Notes: generated by a model from the letters alone, not told the origin. A DNA stretch of 64,000 nt from Candidatus Tumulicola sp. (GCA_036490475.1 DASXDT010000006.1:806001-870000), one strand, 5' to 3'. Positions 9,001 to 17,064 are shown, numbered from the stretch's first letter. A program made the numbers and translations.

Positions 9001-10279
9001 CGGCGCCGAGCTTGTTGTCGCGCGCTTTTGCAACCAACTCTTCATACGCGCGGCGAAACTCCGCGAACCCAAGCGTTGCGGCGTTCTTAATGACCGGCAC
9101 CACCAGAAAGCGGCTACCGTCTTTGCGCTCGCTATCGACCGCCAAGCCTAAATGAATGCCCGGCTCGATGCGCTGCGGCGCGCCGTTTTCGTCGCGACGA
9201 AACGAATACGTAACGAACGGCATCGTCCGCGCTGCGGTAACCAGCGCGAATGCGATGACGTGCGTAAACGAGATCTTTTCGGTGCGTCCGGCCGCCCGTA
9301 ATGCGGCGTTAAGTTCCGCGCGACGAGCATCGAGCACGTCGACGTTGATCGTGCGGAAACTCGTGGCCGTCGGAATGGTCAAACTTTGATCCATGTAGGA
9401 CGTCAGCGCGGCCGCCGGTCCTTTAAGCTGCGTTACGATCGCGCCGGCGGGTACCGGCTGCACGATCGCAAGCGCACCACCGGCGGCGGGGCGTCGATGG
9501 GCCTGCCCGGCTTGCGTGACAACATCTTGGCGCAAGATCAACCCGTTTGGGCCGGAGCCCCGCACTAAGGACAGGTCGACCTCGAGTCGTTCGGCCATAC
9601 GCCGCGCTTGCGGATCGGCGGGGGCGCCCGGTCTGGCCGGAGCTTGTGCCGCCTGCAAAGCCGCTGGCGCCGGAGCTTTGGCTGACGCCGCCTTCGCGGG
9701 TGCCTTGGGCGGAGCCGATCCCGCGGAATCGAGCTGCATGAGGGCTGCGCCCACCGGCACCGTGTCCCCGGCCTTCACATCGATGCGGACGACGCGACCC
9801 GCGGCCGGCGCGGGAACTTCGACGTCGACCTTGTCGGTCGTCACTTCGACGAGGACTGCACCCTCTTCGACCCAGTCGCCGACCGCGCGACGAACCTCCA
9901 CGATCGAGCCTTCAGTTACCGACTCGCCCATCTCGGGCAGCGTTACCTCGACGAATACTGGCTCGGCCGGTGCGGCCGCGGCGGAACCGTTGCTCGCGGC
10001 GGCATTGCCTTGGCCTTCGGACTGCGACGTATCGATTTCGGCCAGCACGGCGCCGACGGCGACCGTGTCGCCCTCGCCTGCCATGATCTGCGCGATGACG
10101 CCTGAGGCGGTCGCCGGTACTTCCACATCGACCTTATCGGTCGTCACATCGACCAGAGGATCGCCTTCGGCGACAAAATCGCCGACGCGCTTGCGCCATT
10201 CGACAATGGAACCCTCGGCAACCGACTCGCCCATTTCGGGCAGCGTTACCTTGACCGTCGCTTCCGGCATGAACCTCAT
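6044..10279 (-). CDS. kgd: Fused E2-E1 2-oxoglutarate dehydrogenase (KGD/OdhA type) with two lipoyl domains
   Basis: A 1411-residue multidomain enzyme of the TCA cycle. Order: lipoyl domain 1 (about 8-84, lipoyl Lys49 in TTDKVDVE), lipoyl domain 2 (about 108-184, Lys150), an Ala/Pro linker, a peripheral-subunit-binding domain (about 223-256), an E2 acyltransferase-like domain (about 285-515), then a full thiamine-diphosphate E1 (about 545-1411, with GMAHRGRLNV and GDAAF...NNQIGFTT). The E2 motif reads YDHRVVQGAQSG, lacking the usual Asp of DHRxxDG, as I recall for actinobacterial KGD. KGD and OdhA lack lipoyl domains, so this version is more self-contained; it would still need E3. ATG at 10279 follows GAGGAG by a good distance. 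The 260 bases between this gene and the divergent hydrolase at 10540 presumably hold both promoters; I see no clear boxes. Confidence 0.94.
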   Translation of the reverse strand: MRFMPEATVKVTLPEMGESVAEGSIVEWRKRVGDFVAEGDPLVDVTTDKVDVEVPATASGVIAQIMAGEGDTVAVGAVLAEIDTSQSEGQGNAAASNGSAAAAPAEPVFVEVTLPEMGESVTEGSIVEVRRAVGDWVEEGAVLVEVTTDKVDVEVPAPAAGRVVRIDVKAGDTVPVGAALMQLDSAGSAPPKAPAKAASAKAPAPAALQAAQAPARPGAPADPQARRMAERLEVDLSLVRGSGPNGLILRQDVVTQAGQAHRRPAAGGALAIVQPVPAGAIVTQLKGPAAALTSYMDQSLTIPTATSFRTINVDVLDARRAELNAALRAAGRTEKISFTHVIAFALVTAARTMPFVTYSFRRDENGAPQRIEPGIHLGLAVDSERKDGSRFLVVPVIKNAATLGFAEFRRAYEELVAKARDNKLGADDLQGASFTLTNPGGIGTVASVPRLMAGQGAIVAAGAIGYPPGFAGANVQSLQQLGVSKVMQMTNTYDHRVVQGAQSGEYLRYIDELLQGRHDFFQHVFASFDLQPASVPATPGVPRAAHDAVAPAPSDEMLRAVAAGMAIVSAYRRHGHLAANLDPLGTEPVGDPSLDPQTYGLTPAMQNAIPASVLQVKVPGNTLGDVLPRLRETYSSSIAYEIEHISNATQRAWLRDYIESGKNKIKLSPERQIEVLARLTRVEAFDRYVRKTFLGQKTFSGEGLDVMVPMLEEMLDMFADDGVANAVLGMAHRGRLNVIAHVVNTPYEEVMTEFEAAQYRGELGDDDVMGDVKYHHGATGTFVTSKGKSIAVTLAHNPSHLEAVDPVVEGSARALQTDHGQGEAPHDVRRAVPILIHGDAAFTGQGIVSEVFNLQSLRGYATGGTVHLIANNQIGFTTDAADARSTRYASDLAKGFDVPIVHVNADDVDASIAAVHFAVDFRRAFGRDVLIDLIGYRRFGHNEQDEPAYTQPHMAEKIKSHPTVRELFANKLVNQGLLTADQSRAMADEASARLADVRKSVKGVLATHLSGRKMSGSNTFDGTEVVPVDRAQLVAWNDRLTEAPADFTMHRKLAQQFERRRTTVAERGIVDWGTAEALSFASLLTAGTPIRLTGQDTERGTYSHRHAVFHDTKESGVWIPLQHIAKRQASFELHNSPLSEYACMGFEYGYSTQEPEALVLWEAQYGDFFNGAQIIVDQFIAAGQAKWGQTTRLTLLLPHGYEGGGPEHSSARLERFLQLVAEGNLRVAYPSNAANYYHLLRMQARSPLAVPLVVMTPKSLLRAESASGSLDEMANGGFRPVIDDPRALDRAAIERLILCSGKIYHDLTAHATYAALHKTAVARIELLAPLPAADINRVIAGYPNLKKIVWVQEEPKNMGARAFVRRRLLESKRDGFDIEYIGRGYRASPSEGYAGQHAVEQERIVATALAE

Positions 10280-10539
10280 TTTATCGCTCTCCTCGAGCCG
10301 GGCCTACGACCTAGCCGAGACCGGCCGCAAGTAAGCGAACGTCATCGTCCGGCAAATCGGCCCTCGCGGCCCATGATACCGGTCGTCTTCGTCGCGTCGA
10401 TTGTGGATGCGATCGATGGCGCGCGCGACGACGTCGTGTCGATCGCGTGCACATCGTTATGCGCGCAAGGCTGAAATGAACGAAGCAACTTTGCAACGTC
10501 GAATCGAGGAGGGATAGGTTCGCCGTCAAACGGCATACT

Positions 10540-11385
10540 ATGACTTCGCCCGCAGATCCCAATCGCTCGACGTCGTTACAACTTCGTCGTGGTGCGTTCG
10601 TCGGGTTCGTCGCAGCTGCCGGTGCGGCGGCCGGGACGCTCCCGGCATTTGCCGCGACGTTGCCGCCGGTGCCCGAAGACGACCCGAGCATCGTCGTGCA
10701 GCACGTCGACCTTGCGAACGGGAAAGACGCGATTCCGGCCTACGCCGCGTGGCCGAAGAACGCGGCCGCCGGCGTGCCGTCAGTCGTCGTCGTGATGCAT
10801 ATCTGGGGCGTCGACACATCGATTCGAGAGGTCGTGCGCAGGCTCGCGGCGGCCGGCTACGCCGCGATCGCTCCCGATTTGTACGCTCGTTTCGGCGCCC
10901 CCAGCGGCGACGGCAACAACGATTTCACGACCTTTCGTCCGTATGCGAAAAAACTCGAACGTCCACAGTTTGTCGGCGACGTAGCGTCTGCGGCGGACTG
11001 GCTCTCGGCGAAGTTTGCGGGAACGAAGACGGCGGTGCTCGGTTTTTGCATGGGCGGACGTATGGCAATGCAAGCCGCTATCGATACGGGCCACCGATTC
11101 GTGGCCGTCGCTCCGTTCTACGGATCGTTCGACGACGTCGACCCGGCAACAATCGAAATGCCGTGGTGCGGTTCGTACGGTGCGCGCGACACCAGCATTC
11201 CGGCGGATAGCGTCGATGCGTTTGTGGCCAAACTCACGGTTCCGCACGACGTCAAAATCTACGACGACGCCGGCCACGCATTTATGGACGATCATCGCGC
11301 GTCGTACGTACCTTCGGCGGCGGCGGATGCCTGGCAACGCGTACTCGCCTTCTTCAAGCGATATATGACGGCAACCCAATCGTGA
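10540..11385 (+). CDS. Exported dienelactone hydrolase-family protein
   Basis: A 281-residue alpha/beta hydrolase of the dienelactone hydrolase family. The nucleophile is Cys170 in GFCMGG, with Asp217 (GARDTSI) and His246 (DAGHAF) completing a Cys-Asp-His triad. The N terminus contains LQLRRGAFVGFVAAAGAA, a hydrophobic stretch after a twin Arg, which suggests export, possibly by Tat, although the canonical SRRxFLK consensus is not met. A GGAGGG sequence near 10510 is too far from the ATG to be its ribosome site, so the start is moderately certain. The stop overlaps the rmuC start (GTGA). Substrate unknown; hydrolysis of cyclic or activated esters is expected from the family. Confidence 0.88.
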   Translation: MTSPADPNRSTSLQLRRGAFVGFVAAAGAAAGTLPAFAATLPPVPEDDPSIVVQHVDLANGKDAIPAYAAWPKNAAAGVPSVVVVMHIWGVDTSIREVVRRLAAAGYAAIAPDLYARFGAPSGDGNNDFTTFRPYAKKLERPQFVGDVASAADWLSAKFAGTKTAVLGFCMGGRMAMQAAIDTGHRFVAVAPFYGSFDDVDPATIEMPWCGSYGARDTSIPADSVDAFVAKLTVPHDVKIYDDAGHAFMDDHRASYVPSAAADAWQRVLAFFKRYMTATQS

Positions 11386-12578
11386 CCGGCTACGTTCTGA
11401 TCGCCTTCTTGATCGGCGGCGCGATCGGTGCCGCGATCGCCTGGTTGGCGGCGCGCGCCGAGACGGCGGGCCTCCGCGCGACGCTCGCTGCCTCCGGCGA
11501 CACCCAACGGCTAGCGGTCGAAGCGCTGATCGAGCGAGCGAAGAACGATCTGCGGGACGCGACCGCCCAACGAGCCGGCGAACGCGTCGACGCCGTCGTC
11601 GAACCGGTCGCACAAAAGCTGCAACAGATCGACCGTCTGATGACCGAATTGGAATCCAAGCGCCAACACGACGCCGGAAAATTGCACGCACACATCGAGC
11701 AATTACTGGGACGGGCCGACCGGCTCGAAACCGCGACATCGAGTCTCACGACGCAAACCTCGACGCTCGTTACGGCTCTGCGCAACCCCGCTTCGCGCGG
11801 CAAGTGGGGCGAGATGCAGTTGCGCAACGTCGTGGAGAAGGCCGGAATGTTGGAGCATTGCGACTTCACCGAGCAGCAGACCGTCGCGATCGCAGAAGCG
11901 CGGCTGCGCCCCGACATGACGGTTAATCTCCCGGGCGAACGCGTCGTGTTCGTCGACGCAAAGGCGCCGATCGACTCGATGCAGGCCGCACTCGAGGAAG
12001 CCGACGACGACAAGCGGCGTTTGCTCGTTCGCAAGCACGCGCGCGCCTTACGCGATCACATCGATGCGTTGGCACGCCGCGGCTACCAGACGGCGGCCGG
12101 ATCGGCCGACTATGTCGTGCTGTTCGTTCCGGGCGAAGCGTTTCTCGGCGCGGCCTGCAGCGACGATCCAGCGCTGATCGAATACGCACTCGACAAAGGC
12201 GTTCTGGTCGCCGGGCCGCTCTCGTTGATCGGACTGTTGCGTACGTTCGCCATGGGTTGGCAGGCGGTACGCCAAGAAGAAAACGCCAAGCGAATTGCAA
12301 CCATCGGCAAAGTACTGTACGAGCGCACGCTGAAATTTTCGGAACATCTTATCGAGCTCCGCAAGAGCCTCGAGAAGTCGGTCGGCGCGTTCAACAGCGC
12401 GATCGGTTCGTATGAGACGAAGTTGCTACCGCAAGGACGCCGGCTGAAGGACGAGGCGTCGCTGAGCGGAGACGAGATGCTCGACATTCCGCCGATCGAT
12501 ATCGTACCGCGCGATATCACCGCGCTCGACACGGGAACCGAACCGCGGCGAATACCGCGGTCGCAGCAACTGTTCTAG
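11382..12578 (+). CDS. rmuC: RmuC-family DNA recombination/nuclease-like protein
   Basis: A 398-residue RmuC homologue. Residues 5-24 are a membrane anchor (VLIAFLIGGAIGAAIAWLAA), about 30-130 a coiled-coil region rich in Gln, Glu, Lys and Arg, and about 140-340 the PD-(D/E)XK nuclease-like domain with GKWGEMQLRNVVEKAGM and VFVDAKAPID. RmuC limits inversions and is associated with DNA repair or defence against transferred DNA. The GTG start overlaps the stop of the preceding hydrolase by four bases, so the two genes are coupled although their functions look unrelated. Normal length for the family. A hairpin at 12585 lies just after the stop. Confidence 0.93.
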   Translation: MTGYVLIAFLIGGAIGAAIAWLAARAETAGLRATLAASGDTQRLAVEALIERAKNDLRDATAQRAGERVDAVVEPVAQKLQQIDRLMTELESKRQHDAGKLHAHIEQLLGRADRLETATSSLTTQTSTLVTALRNPASRGKWGEMQLRNVVEKAGMLEHCDFTEQQTVAIAEARLRPDMTVNLPGERVVFVDAKAPIDSMQAALEEADDDKRRLLVRKHARALRDHIDALARRGYQTAAGSADYVVLFVPGEAFLGAACSDDPALIEYALDKGVLVAGPLSLIGLLRTFAMGWQAVRQEENAKRIATIGKVLYERTLKFSEHLIELRKSLEKSVGAFNSAIGSYETKLLPQGRRLKDEASLSGDEMLDIPPIDIVPRDITALDTGTEPRRIPRSQQLF

Positions 12579-12584
12579 CGAGCG

Positions 12585-12599
12585 CGCCCGCTACGGGCG
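12585..12599. terminator. GC hairpin at a convergent gene junction, possible bidirectional terminator
   Basis: CGCCCG-CTA-CGGGCG, a perfect 6-bp stem with a 3-base loop, lies 7 bases after the rmuC stop and contains the stop codon of the convergent gene (12591) in its loop. There is no T-run on either side, so intrinsic termination is uncertain. Confidence 0.35.
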
Positions 12600-13130
12600 G
12601 CTGGTCCCATCGGTAAAATCGACGCGGACGACTTTATACGAGACGCCGGCCGCACGCAACAGCGGCGCTGCTGCAAAATTTTTCTTGAGTTGCGCGCAGT
12701 TGTCGTTGTATCCGCGGTGACCCATCCCGCCTTGCCAATCGCTCAGATTGTGCCAGCCTTCGATCCCGACGTTGGGTGAAAATTCGCCGGTGCGATCGAG
12801 TTGCATGGTTCCGAGATCGCCGCCGTTGCGGCCGGAGATCGAAAACTCGAACTGCACCCGGCTCATCGTCTTGTCCGTCACGTTTTTGAACGAGATGCAA
12901 GCGACGATCGCCGTCCCATCGCGCTTTACGGCCGCGAACCCGCGGGTAACGTCGACGCCGTACTCGGTTTCTTTGTCGAATGTCGGACTGGCGAACGTGA
13001 TGGAACGATACGGATTGGGCGTCGGGCTCGGAGACGGCGATGGGCTGGGTGTAGCGGCGCGCGATGCCGGCGCCGCAACGATTGCGATCGTTGCGACGGC
13101 GATCGCGGCGACGAGCTTATTGATGCGCAC
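12591..13130 (-). CDS. Secreted hypothetical protein with Ser/Pro linker
   Basis: A 179-residue protein with a signal peptide (KLVAAIAVATIAIVAAPASRA) followed by a Pro/Ser/Thr linker (TPSPSPSPSPTPNP) and a single compact domain of about 140 residues. Conserved-looking elements are VACISFKNVTDK and ISGRNGGDLG, with two Cys (in ACISF and DNCAQL) that could form a disulfide. The SFKN...FEFSI pattern resembles beta-sandwich domains of secreted hypotheticals, but I recognise no family. It overlaps the start region of its own operon partner: the first 14 bases lie inside the 3' end of the upstream peroxiredoxin gene, so the pair is probably co-transcribed and both products are exported. Confidence 0.75.
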   Translation of the reverse strand: MRINKLVAAIAVATIAIVAAPASRAATPSPSPSPSPTPNPYRSITFASPTFDKETEYGVDVTRGFAAVKRDGTAIVACISFKNVTDKTMSRVQFEFSISGRNGGDLGTMQLDRTGEFSPNVGIEGWHNLSDWQGGMGHRGYNDNCAQLKKNFAAAPLLRAAGVSYKVVRVDFTDGTSRP

Positions 13131-13671
13131 GGTCGGCTTGCCATGCTTTCAACGCATTCAGCGTGTTCGTTACGTGATTTACGGGATCCAGATCGGTGTA
13201 CGTGTAGATGATCGTGCCGTCCGGCGCGATGACGTACGACGTCCGATTAGCATATTGCGGATGCGAAGCGAGCACCGCGTCGTAGGACGTCTCGACGGTC
13301 TGTTTCGTATCGGCGGCGACCGCGAATTTACTACGGCAATCGCTAACGGAGAACTTTTGCAGTGTGGCGAGCGGATCGTGCGATACGCCGATGACCGTCG
13401 CTCCTAGCGCCTTATATTGGTCGATCGCGTCGGCGAACTCGTGCGCCTCGATCGTGCAGCCTTGGGTGAAGGCGGCGGGATAAAAATACAGGACGACCGG
13501 GCCCTTTTTGAGCGCGTCCGCCAGCGAAAACGTAAAAACGTTGCCGCCCTGCGTGGCTTGCAAGGTGAAGTCCGGGGCCTTCGAGCCGGTCGGGAGCGCG
13601 GCCGAAGCCGGTGCGGCGAGCGCCAGCACGGCGGCAACCGTCGCAAGAATAGATGAACGAATCAGCTTCAT
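13117..13671 (-). CDS. Exported Bcp/PrxQ-type peroxiredoxin
   Basis: A 184-residue thiol peroxidase of the AhpC/TSA superfamily. After a signal peptide (residues 1-24, TVAAVLALAAPASA), the thioredoxin fold shows the peroxidatic site PAAFTQGCTIEAHEF with Cys72 and a candidate resolving Cys112 (VSDCRSKF). PrxQ/Bcp proteins usually have the resolving Cys five residues after the first, so this spacing is that of the atypical long-spaced form. It would reduce hydroperoxides in the periplasm with electrons from an exported thioredoxin-like partner not present here. It is the first gene of a two-gene transcript with the secreted hypothetical at 12591. Confidence 0.9.
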   Translation of the reverse strand: MKLIRSSILATVAAVLALAAPASAALPTGSKAPDFTLQATQGGNVFTFSLADALKKGPVVLYFYPAAFTQGCTIEAHEFADAIDQYKALGATVIGVSHDPLATLQKFSVSDCRSKFAVAADTKQTVETSYDAVLASHPQYANRTSYVIAPDGTIIYTYTDLDPVNHVTNTLNALKAWQADRAHQ

Positions 13672-13749
13672 GGTTCCGTCTTCGCACGAAAAGGTTAAAT
13701 CTTCCTTGAGCGTGGAGGCCGACCCGGCGGGGGCCGAGTAGCCCGCTCT

Positions 13750-14607
13750 ATGGTTACGGCCGCGGCAACGCCGTCTCCCGACCCGTACGCTCTGTTTTCA
13801 CAGACGCGTTCGGCGGTGAGCGCGGCTCGATACCCGGGCCGGATCGATTATACGATCGACGTGAGCGGCTACGATGGGAGCGTCGCTAAAGCCAACCATT
13901 ATCAAGCAATCGACCGCGTCGCCGAGCAGTCGCTGAAGGTCGGCGCCATCAGCGCCGAAGAGAAGGCCGCACCGCCGATTCCGCAAGGTGTCAACGTCAA
14001 GTTCGTACTGGGAATTTGCTTTGGGGGCTGTGGCGGCATCGTCATCCCGATGGGCCGTCCGGTCGCGTCGCAAGATCTGCTCGGAGTTCCGCTGCTAACG
14101 CCCGCGTACACGTTCGGAATGCAATATCCACTAACGCGGCGCACCACGTCCCAAGCCGATGCCGACGTGGAAGGTCTGCCCGTCATCGCGGTCGTCGCAA
14201 CGCAGGCGCGCGATTACGCCATCGATTTTGTGGACGTGCAAACGATCGACGACACGCCGGTGTACCACCTCCGATTGACGCCGCTGCGAAATCCAAAAGA
14301 GAACCGGCTCCGTGAGCTATGGTCCGGAACCACCGACCATCTGCCACGCAGAGCGATCGTGGCCGGTAACTTTACCGTCGCACCGCTCGTCGACGTTCCA
14401 TGGACGATCGACTATACCGTGATCGACGGCGCGCCGTATATCCAACGCGAACGAGCCGACGCCGTGCTGTACATGCCGCATCGCCAAGTCGTGCGCGACG
14501 CACAAATCTCGTTCGAAGACATTCGCGAGGGTGCGGGATTTATGAACGAGCCGCTCATTCCGTCCGATGCAACCGATACTGCCCTAGAAGAGCCCGGCTC
14601 GCGCTAA
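13750..14607 (+). CDS. Hypothetical protein, possibly missing its signal peptide
   Basis: A 285-residue protein of predicted mixed beta structure. The N terminus (VTAAATPSPDPYALFSQTR) looks like the mature start of an exported protein just after a signal-peptide cut, yet the ATG at 13750 gives no hydrophobic leader. Upstream the frame stays open only about 17 codons, to a TAA, and contains no start codon or hydrophobic stretch. A Gly/Cys-rich hydrophobic loop (LGICFGGCGGIVIPMG) lies near residue 90. No family recognised. The gene ends one base before the convergent gene at 14609. Confidence 0.65.
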   Translation: MVTAAATPSPDPYALFSQTRSAVSAARYPGRIDYTIDVSGYDGSVAKANHYQAIDRVAEQSLKVGAISAEEKAAPPIPQGVNVKFVLGICFGGCGGIVIPMGRPVASQDLLGVPLLTPAYTFGMQYPLTRRTTSQADADVEGLPVIAVVATQARDYAIDFVDVQTIDDTPVYHLRLTPLRNPKENRLRELWSGTTDHLPRRAIVAGNFTVAPLVDVPWTIDYTVIDGAPYIQRERADAVLYMPHRQVVRDAQISFEDIREGAGFMNEPLIPSDATDTALEEPGSR

Positions 14608-14608
14608 C

Positions 14609-15151
14609 TTACAGCTTGAACTCGATGTCGCGGAACTGTGCCGGATCGTAATTTCGATCGCCGGTTGGACGCGGTTGTTCTTTCCACCAGACGCTATACA
14701 CCGCTAGCCATTCGAAGTTCTCGAATAAGTATTCGTTTTCGCGAACGCGGCGTAGGCGCTCGACGAACGGCAGAATCGTGCTCCAGCGATAGCGCAACAT
14801 AAAGCCGACCGCGTCGACGATCAACGACGCGTCCAGCACGCCCCGCCGCGCCAAACACGAAACGGTTTCGACGTATTGGGCCACGATCGTCAGCGCTTCG
14901 TCGTCGTCAGAGTCTTCAAATCGAGCTCGCACGGCTTCGTCGTCCGGATAGCGCGAACCGATGGCTTCTAACTGTTTGAAGGCGCGCACGATTTGGGGAT
15001 CGGTTAGCTGTCCGATCGCATCTAAAATGGCGAGTGCGTTACGCTCGTGCTCGAGGTGACGGTTTTGCCGCGAAAGGAAATAGGTCGAGAAGGCGAGCGT
15101 GCCTAGCGATATGACGACCGACGCGGCGCTAAACGCCTGCTCGGCGGTCAT
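14609..15151 (-). CDS. Membrane-anchored hypothetical, DUF4760-like
   Basis: A 180-residue protein with one N-terminal membrane segment (AASVVISLGTLAFSTYFLS) followed by a helical cytoplasmic domain beginning ERNALAILDAIGQLTDP. The layout (short anchor, RNALAIL.., then acidic helices) reminds me of DUF4760 proteins, but I cannot confirm it. The longer frame to 15391 runs through the end of the acyl-CoA dehydrogenase gene and is a shadow. The ATG at 15151 follows the dehydrogenase stop by 8 bases, so it is the second gene of that operon. Confidence 0.7.
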   Translation of the reverse strand: MTAEQAFSAASVVISLGTLAFSTYFLSRQNRHLEHERNALAILDAIGQLTDPQIVRAFKQLEAIGSRYPDDEAVRARFEDSDDDEALTIVAQYVETVSCLARRGVLDASLIVDAVGFMLRYRWSTILPFVERLRRVRENEYLFENFEWLAVYSVWWKEQPRPTGDRNYDPAQFRDIEFKL

Positions 15152-15159
15152 CTCAGATC

Positions 15160-16308
15160 TTAGAGGCCCATCAAGCGGGCGATGACCACGCGTTGTACTT
15201 CGTTGGTGCCTTCGCCGATCTCGTTGATCTTCTGGTCGCGATACATCCGTGAGATCGGATACTCGTCCATAAAGCCGTAGCCACCGTGGACTTGCAGTGC
15301 TTCGTTGACGACGCGGTGGGATAGTTCGCCGGCGAACAGTTTTGCAAAACATGCGCTCCGCACGTAGTCGCGGCCCTGGTCTTTCTCCCACGCCGCTCGC
15401 AGCATCATGAGCCGCGCATGCTCGATTTCGGTCAACATGTCGACCAGCTTGAACGAGATGGCCTGAAACTTGCTGATCGGCCGTCCGAACGCGTGGCGTT
15501 CTTTGGCATAAGCGAGCGCCTCGTCGTATGCGCCCATGGCCAAGCCGATCGATAAGGCGGCTACCGATATGCGTCCGCCATCGAGGATCGTCAGAAACTG
15601 CTTATAGCCCTCGCCACGTGGTCCGAGCAAGTTCTCTTCCGGTACGGACGCATCGGCGAACGAAAGCTCTCGCGTATCGGACGCGCGCCAGCCCATCTTG
15701 CCGTACTTCTTACTACGGGTGAAGCCGGGCGTATCTTGTGGCACGATAATGTTCGAAATCTCGGGCTTACCATCGGGGCGCTTTCCGGTGACCGCCGTGA
15801 TGGTCGTGCCGCCACTGATGTCAGTGCCCGAATTCGTGATGAAGGCCTTGGTGCCGTTCACGATCCAGTGCCCGTCGCGCAACTCCGCCTTGGTCGAAAC
15901 GTTGCCGGCATCGCTGCCCGCATTGGGTTCGGTTAGGCCGAAGCCCCACAGTCGCTCGCCCTGCGCCAACGGAACGAGGAACCGCTCCTTTTGCTCCTGC
16001 GTGCCGAACAGATAGAACGGCGTCGCCCCGAGCGAGACGTGCGCCGCCATCGTAATCGCGGTCGACGCGTCCGCGCGCGCGATTTCCATCACGGCGAGTG
16101 CATAACTGACCGTGTCGCCGCCAGCGCCGCCATATTCTTCGGGGAACGGGAGGCCCATGAACCCGAGCTGCGCCATCGTCTTCACCAGATCGTAGGGGAA
16201 CGCGGCTTCGCGGTCCATCTTCTCGGCGCGCGGCTTCACCTCGTCCTGCGCGAATTCGCGCGCCAGGCTTTGGATCGCCTTTTGCTCGTCGGTCAAGTCG
16301 AAGTTCAT
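15160..16308 (-). CDS. Acyl-CoA dehydrogenase
   Basis: A 382-residue FAD flavoenzyme that oxidises acyl-CoA to trans-2-enoyl-CoA in fatty-acid or branched amino-acid breakdown. N-terminal helical domain to about 120, central beta domain with WGFGLTEPNAGSDAG (FAD/substrate loop) and C-terminal helical domain. The catalytic base is Glu366 in GEGTNEVQ, the position used by short/medium-chain enzymes, and QVHGGYGFMDEYP precedes it. Normal length. It heads a two-gene operon with the membrane hypothetical at 14609 and is divergent from ftsE, with 45 bases between. Chain-length preference cannot be read; short-chain or isovaleryl-type are both plausible. Confidence 0.95.
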   Translation of the reverse strand: MNFDLTDEQKAIQSLAREFAQDEVKPRAEKMDREAAFPYDLVKTMAQLGFMGLPFPEEYGGAGGDTVSYALAVMEIARADASTAITMAAHVSLGATPFYLFGTQEQKERFLVPLAQGERLWGFGLTEPNAGSDAGNVSTKAELRDGHWIVNGTKAFITNSGTDISGGTTITAVTGKRPDGKPEISNIIVPQDTPGFTRSKKYGKMGWRASDTRELSFADASVPEENLLGPRGEGYKQFLTILDGGRISVAALSIGLAMGAYDEALAYAKERHAFGRPISKFQAISFKLVDMLTEIEHARLMMLRAAWEKDQGRDYVRSACFAKLFAGELSHRVVNEALQVHGGYGFMDEYPISRMYRDQKINEIGEGTNEVQRVVIARLMGL

Positions 16309-16353
16309 GGCGGAGGTATAGGCCGCACGTCTAGGAAAAGTCCTCTTGCAGCG

Positions 16354-17064
16354 ATGCTCTCACTGCGCAACGTCTCGCTTGTGTACCCGAACGGCGTGCA
16401 CGCTCTCGACAACGTGAACCTAGAAATCGCGAAAGGCGAGTTCGTGTTTCTCGTTGGCGACTCCGGGACCGGCAAATCCAGCCTGCTTCGTTTGCTCTAT
16501 CGCGAAGCGCGTCCGACATCCGGCGAGATTACGGTCGACGGAATCCGCGTCGATCGACTGCGCCGCAATCGCATACCGGCACTGCGCCGGCACCTCGGCG
16601 TCGTCTTTCAAGACTTCAAGCTGCTGGTCGACAAGACGGTCTGGGAAAACGTCGCCTTCGCCATGCAGGTCACCGGCGCGCACACGCGCGACGTCATGCG
16701 ACAGGTCCCGCGAGTGCTCGACCTGGTTGGGCTCGCCCACAAGAGCCGGATGTATCCCGGCGAACTTTCCGGTGGCGAGCAACAGCGGAGCGCGATCGCA
16801 CGCGCGCTCGTCAACAATCCGAAGATCCTGTTGTGCGACGAACCGACGGGAAATCTCGACCCGGACAACGGCAACGAAATCATGGAGTTGCTGTCTCGTA
16901 TCAATTTAAAAGGCACCACGGTCGTGGTGGCGACTCACAATCAATCCGTCGTCGATCGCATGCGCCGCCGCGTCGTCCGTCTCCAAGAAGGGCGCGTTGC
17001 AACCGACGAAGAGCGAGGCTACTATTACCTTGGACTGGGGCAAGGTCAAGTTCTTTCTGGGTGA
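16354..17064 (+). CDS. ftsE: Cell division ATPase FtsE
   Basis: A 236-residue ABC ATPase. Walker A is GDSGTGKSS, the Q-loop VVFQDFKLL, the signature LSGGEQQRSAIARAL and Walker B ILLCDEPTGNLD, all intact. FtsE with FtsX forms a divisome complex that transmits ATP hydrolysis across the membrane to activate peptidoglycan hydrolases. The Q-loop followed by FKLLVDKTVWENV is typical of FtsE rather than of other small ABC ATPases. The ATG at 16354 fits the family N terminus (LSLRNVSLVYPNGVHAL); the long upstream frame is antisense to the acyl-CoA dehydrogenase gene. Its 3' end overlaps ftsX by about 35 bases or more. Confidence 0.95.
   Translation: MLSLRNVSLVYPNGVHALDNVNLEIAKGEFVFLVGDSGTGKSSLLRLLYREARPTSGEITVDGIRVDRLRRNRIPALRRHLGVVFQDFKLLVDKTVWENVAFAMQVTGAHTRDVMRQVPRVLDLVGLAHKSRMYPGELSGGEQQRSAIARALVNNPKILLCDEPTGNLDPDNGNEIMELLSRINLKGTTVVVATHNQSVVDRMRRRVVRLQEGRVATDEERGYYYLGLGQGQVLSG

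Noticed and set aside
10780-11739. 319-codon minus-strand frame
   Set aside because: Antisense to the hydrolase and rmuC genes, extremely Arg-rich, no motif.
16997-17029. Upstream TTG as the ftsX start
   Set aside because: It gives a non-hydrophobic extension unlike FtsX N termini; TTG 17030 has a better-placed GAGG, though the case is not closed.
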